Positions 60,757 through 64,000 of a stretch of DNA of 64,000 nt are shown here, one piece after another. Each line of letters opens with the position of its first letter. The first letter of the stretch is position 1. Below the pieces are notes generated by a model. The model was not told the DNA's origin and searched no databases. It worked only from the letters and a program-made list of their open reading frames with translations. Position numbers and translations under genes: made by a program. The stretch is from NCBI RefSeq assembly GCF_013402815.2, contig NZ_CP058601.1:1302001-1366000 (forward strand), read 5' to 3'. This DNA comes from Natrinema halophilum (GTDB lineage Archaea; Halobacteriota; Halobacteria; Halobacteriales; Natrialbaceae).

Positions 60757-62373
60757 ATGCAAACCGCCAACACGATGGAGTCTCGCCACGACCTCGCCAC
60801 ATCGGCTCTCGAGACGCTTCCAATCACCGTGGCAATCATCGACGACGACGGCGAAATTCTGCTGACGAATCGGTCATGGCGCGAGTTCGGACCCGGCGAG
60901 CAGTCCGACGACCACGTCGGCGTCGACTACCTCGCGACGACCGCGACCGGTGACGATGAATACGCCCGAGAGGCCCTGACAGGTATCGAAGCCGTTCTCG
61001 CAGGCGAACGGAAGGCGTTTTCGATGGAGTATCCGTGTCACTCGCCCGACGAAAAGCGGTGGTTCCTGATGCGCGTCAATCGATTTCACCGCGGCGACGA
61101 ACGGCTGGCATCGCTCGTTCACCTCGAGATCACCGAACGAAAACTGGCGGAAATCGCAGCCGCGGAAAACGCTCGCGAGTTGCGCGACGAGCGTCGCGCG
61201 CTCGAACACGTCCTGGAACGCGTCGACGGCCTCGTCCGGAACGTCACCGACGCTGCTGTCAGTGCGGGGACGAGAGCGGAGATCGAGCGTGACGTCTGTC
61301 GTCGGCTCGTCGAGACGGACCCCTACGTACTCGCCTGGATCGGGCGCGTTGACGTTACGAATCGACGGCTATCGCCTCGCGAGTGGGCCAGTAATGAGAA
61401 CGTTCCCCTCGAAGACGACGAGATCGTCCTCGACGCAGACGACACACACCCCGCCGTTAGAGCGCTTTCTGAGGGCGGAACGCAGATAATTCAGAACGTT
61501 GCATCGTTCGACGGCGCCGGTCGATTGTGGCCAACGGGAGCCGGAGAGCAGTTCCAATCGGTCGCTGCACTGCCCCTAACGTACGGCGACGTCACCTACG
61601 GCGTTCTCGTCGTGTTTGCCGGCGAACCCGACGTGTTCGACGAGCGAGAACTGCTCGTCCTCGAGTCGCTTTCCGGGACGGTCGCGACCGCGATGAACGC
61701 ACTCGAAACCAGACGGATGCTCACGTCCGAGACCATCGTTGCAGTAGAGGTAACCATCGAGGATCCGTCACTGTTCGTCACGAACCTGTCGAACGAATTC
61801 AACGCTGCGATCGACTACCGCGGGCAAACGCACGCCCGCGACGGTTCCCCGCTCGTCTTTCTTATCGTCGATCGCGAACTCACGGACGACGAGACGGACG
61901 CGATCGAACACGACCGCGAAATAGCGGTCCTCTCTGATACCGAAGACAGCACTGTTCTCGAGGTTTCCGATCCCGACGGACTGATCACTACCCTGAGTGA
62001 ACACGGCGGGATAATCCGAGAGTGTACGGTTTCCGACGGAATCGCCGATCTCGCTATCGAACTGCCGGACGGACGATCTGCGCGTTCGGTTTACGACCTA
62101 TTGGACCAGCGCTACGATCGTGTGGAACTGGTGAGCTACCACGAACGAGAGGAACCGGCACAGACGCCTCGAGGTATGACCACGCGACTCGAGTCGTCCC
62201 TGACTGACCGTCAGCTCACGGCGCTCCGAACGGCCTACTACGCCAACTACTTCGAATGGCCTCGCGACGTTACGGGTGAGGAAGTAGCCGCATCGATGGA
62301 CATCACCCGGTCGACGTTCCATCAGCACTTACGAACCGCTCAGCGAAAACTGCTCGACGAACTATTCGAGTAA
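60757..62373 (+). CDS. Bat-type regulator (PAS, GAF, HTH_10)
   Basis: This protein is about 538 residues. A PAS domain (about 10-130: ALETLPITVAIIDDDGEILLTNRSWREFG ... SLVHLEITERKLAE) is followed by a GAF-like domain (about 160-315: DAAVSAGTRAEIERDVCRRLVETDPYVLAWIGRVD and QSVAALPLTYGDVTYGVLVVFAGEP). A linker domain precedes the C-terminal HTH_10 (SLTDRQLTALRTAYYANYFEWPRDVTGEEVAASMDITRSTFHQHLRTAQRKLLDELFE). It is paralogous to the C-terminal two-thirds of the 999-residue regulator at 54197. ATG 60757 (MQTANTMESRHD) or 60775 are both possible. Its stop codon directly abuts the second tnpB element. Confidence 0.9.
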   Translation: MQTANTMESRHDLATSALETLPITVAIIDDDGEILLTNRSWREFGPGEQSDDHVGVDYLATTATGDDEYAREALTGIEAVLAGERKAFSMEYPCHSPDEKRWFLMRVNRFHRGDERLASLVHLEITERKLAEIAAAENARELRDERRALEHVLERVDGLVRNVTDAAVSAGTRAEIERDVCRRLVETDPYVLAWIGRVDVTNRRLSPREWASNENVPLEDDEIVLDADDTHPAVRALSEGGTQIIQNVASFDGAGRLWPTGAGEQFQSVAALPLTYGDVTYGVLVVFAGEPDVFDERELLVLESLSGTVATAMNALETRRMLTSETIVAVEVTIEDPSLFVTNLSNEFNAAIDYRGQTHARDGSPLVFLIVDRELTDDETDAIEHDREIAVLSDTEDSTVLEVSDPDGLITTLSEHGGIIRECTVSDGIADLAIELPDGRSARSVYDLLDQRYDRVELVSYHEREEPAQTPRGMTTRLESSLTDRQLTALRTAYYANYFEWPRDVTGEEVAASMDITRSTFHQHLRTAQRKLLDELFE

Positions 62374-63845
62374 ACTACCCCACCCTACTTCGCTCACCGC
62401 ATACGAGGCTCGCTCGTTGAGGGTGGGGCTTTGATGTGGACTCCTGACAATCAGTCCCCAGCGATACGCTGGTAACTCTCGCCGTTCAACGTCCCACCAT
62501 TCACTCGCACGTCTACTGGTGCGTCTCCGCTCCCCGACGTGGGCGAGGAACGGAGTCCGTGTTGCCGTTTTCGAGCGTCTCGTAGCCCGATGTTTTTCGC
62601 TGCATTGTAGTCCGCGTTAACTTCGTAGCCGCATTTTTGGCAGCAGAACTGTTCGCCGTCACGGTTGCGTGAGTGCGTGAACCCACAATCTGTTCGAGAA
62701 CACCGTTGAGACGTGTGATTCGGCACAACCAGTTTGACCGCGGTGCCGCGTTCCGGAGCCTTGTATTCGACGTATTCGAGCAGGCGACGGAACGCCCAGA
62801 TATGGTGCCACTTCGCGTTCGGAATTTCGTCTCGAATGTCCGTCAACTCTTCAAACACGATTACGTCACAACCGTGTTCAACGGCTTCCGTGACGATCTC
62901 AGTAGCGATAGTGTGGATATACTGTTTGCGCCATGCTTCTTCGCGCTTACCGAGCCGAAGGAGCGCGTTGTGCGCGGCTTGCGTCCCGCGCTGGTGCATC
63001 TCTCCCCGTCGCTTCTCGAACTCGCGGCACCAATGATCGTACTCGTCGCCCTGCCAGAACGTACCGGTCGAAGCTACTGCGAGGCTGTTGACGCCGAGGT
63101 CGATACCGAGGACTGTTTGGTGCTCGGCATCTTCCGAAACCTCGGATTCCTCATCGGAATCGCTGTCGTGCTTTCGGGTTGTGATGTGGAAGTAGAACTC
63201 GTCGTCCACTGCGTCGTACTGGAGCGTACTCGCCCGGAACTCGTACTCCTCAGAAAGGACATACTGTTCGTAGGGCGTCGGACTATCCACCGGGAGTTCG
63301 AAGTCACTGTTGACTCGTCCGTGACGGTCGAGAGCGACACACGGTCGCGGTGGAAGGTTGCGCTCCGCTTGTCGTAGACCATGCTCCATGACGTGAACTC
63401 CCGTTGACTCACCCGCTTGCCCTGCTTCCACCGTTCGACGCATCCTTTCGTCGCTTGAACAGCGCGTCGAATGGCCTCTTGGACGAGGTTGGCGGTGAGG
63501 ACGGTTTCCTCTCGCAGTTCCGTGTAGAGTGCGTCTCGCGCGGTCGAGTTCGCCGTAATGCAGTTCGTGTAGGAGTTGTCGTCCCAACAGAACTCGGCGG
63601 CACGGTTCGTACAGTGGAGGAACTGCTGGGCGGATTCGTGGAGGTCGTCGCGACGCCCATCGGGAACGGTAAGTTTAACCGGTGCGGTTCGACGCACCTC
63701 CATGTTTCAGATCACGACTCTACGGTAGTTATACATACGGGAGTCGAGTGGCTGCTATCGTGCGGTTGCGTCGTCCTTCGTCGATTTCCTCTCCGACCTC
63801 AAGGAACGAGTGAAGCGAGTGAGTAGGTCGGAGACTCCACCTTGA
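62374..63845 (-). mobile_element. IS1341-type element with frameshifted tnpB
   Basis: Reads right to left. The left end (63791-63845) is TCAAGG, then TGGAGT, then the hairpin CTCCGACCT/AGGTCGGAG. The right-end hairpin is CCCCACCCT/AGGGTGGGG (62378-62428), downstream of tnpB, where omega-RNA would be expected. The TCAAGG at the left end matches the first element. No tnpA is present. The right end starts at the base after the TAA of the Bat-type gene. Confidence 0.75.
62451..63703 (-). pseudogene. tnpB: tnpB of IS1341-type element, single frameshift
   Basis: The N-terminal part is in one frame (MEVRRTAPVKLTVPDGRRDDLHESAQQFLHCTNRAAEFCW ... RDRVSLSTV). The rest is in another (GRVNSDFELPVDSPTPYEQYVLSEEYEFRASTLQYD onward). 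The shift lies at about 63319-63326, equivalent to loss of one base. Downstream, all RuvC residues remain (LGIDLGVNSLA, VIVFEELTDIRDE, zinc ribbon CSRTDCG/CCQKCG, VNADYNAAKNIG). Total length when repaired would be about 416 residues. Recent decay, a sequencing error or recoding are all possible. Confidence 0.85.
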
Positions 63846-63917
63846 ACTATGCTGAAACGGTCCAGAACAGCGACAGCGATCGTCGTGAAAATAGTCAGCG
63901 CTGGAGACGGTATACAT
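63729..63917 (-). other. possible small gene interrupted by the second tnpB element
   Basis: A reverse-strand frame from ATG 63917 (MYTVSSADYFHDDRCRCSGP) runs into the left end of the element and stops at 63729. A strong TATA-like ATATAAAGTA lies about 20 nt upstream. The first 25 residues may be the start of a gene broken by the insertion. Family unknown. Confidence 0.35.
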
Positions 63918-64000
63918 AGTGAGGGAGTGATACTTTATATGCATCTGTCGTAGCATCTCCATCCGATAGCCGTCGGGCAGAGTCAACGAGGCAGCGGATG
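63918..64000. other. right-edge sequence
   Basis: The last 83 bases hold the TATA-like ATATAAAG on the reverse strand (about 63932-63941) and nothing else that I recognise. Confidence 0.3.

Noticed and set aside
62451-63587. Treating the RuvC half of the second tnpB as an independent intact gene
   Set aside because: Its first 70 codons are out-of-frame read-through of the normal N-terminal domain. A single frameshift explains both pieces better.

Overview
The window looks like the chromosome of a halophilic archaeon (class Halobacteria). The evidence is acidic proteins, GC-rich codon use with abundant CTCGAG, archaeal TATA elements about 26-30 nt upstream of start codons (mostly leaderless messages), and typical haloarchaeal families: HalX response regulator, Bat/HTH_10 regulators, a PGF-CTERM surface protein, Trm1, Pth2, a trpDFEG operon and many tiny zinc-ribbon proteins. 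A lineage near Natrinema, Haloterrigena or Natrialba is a guess from style only.

Layout. 1-2.1 kb: a truncated methyltransferase, decayed coding sequence and tRNA-Leu(GAG). 2.3-7.7 kb: a VTT-domain membrane protein, an orphan HalX regulator, and B12-dependent ribonucleotide reductase. 7.9-12.3 kb: trpDFEG with a TRP-box-like inverted repeat at its promoter, then tRNA-Val(GAC). 12.9-24.9 kb: a catabolic island, with part of it visibly lower in GC. It holds an Lrp-type regulator, two SDR dehydrogenases, a complete branched-chain-amino-acid-type ABC importer split between two operons, a polysaccharide-deacetylase-family hydrolase, an M20 amidohydrolase, a GNAT acetyltransferase and a luciferase-like F420-type oxidoreductase. 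Its substrate is not obvious, and it is the best candidate here for an undescribed pathway. 25.5-51.4 kb: mostly housekeeping and conserved haloarchaeal genes (Trm1, Dcd, Pth2, YchF, an ArsA-type ATPase, a CobW-type GTPase, CstA, a class V aminotransferase, UspA, an NAD(P)HX dehydratase homologue). 51.5-64 kb: a phosphoribosyltransferase, two IS1341-type (TnpB-only) elements, a glutamate dehydrogenase pseudogene with a large internal deletion, two multidomain HTH_10 regulators, MsrB and a PGF-CTERM protein.

A theme of the window is IS200/IS605-type ends: two tnpB elements, one about 280-bp MITE and one isolated right-end relic. Three of the four right ends lie exactly at the stop codon of a convergent host gene, so any omega-RNA guide read from them would be antisense to the 3' end of that gene. 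Two tandem repeats have units that are multiples of three (39 bp and 51 bp). Several genes under 60 codons, all zinc-finger-like, were found by reading the gaps. All family assignments are from reading the sequence; no database search was run.
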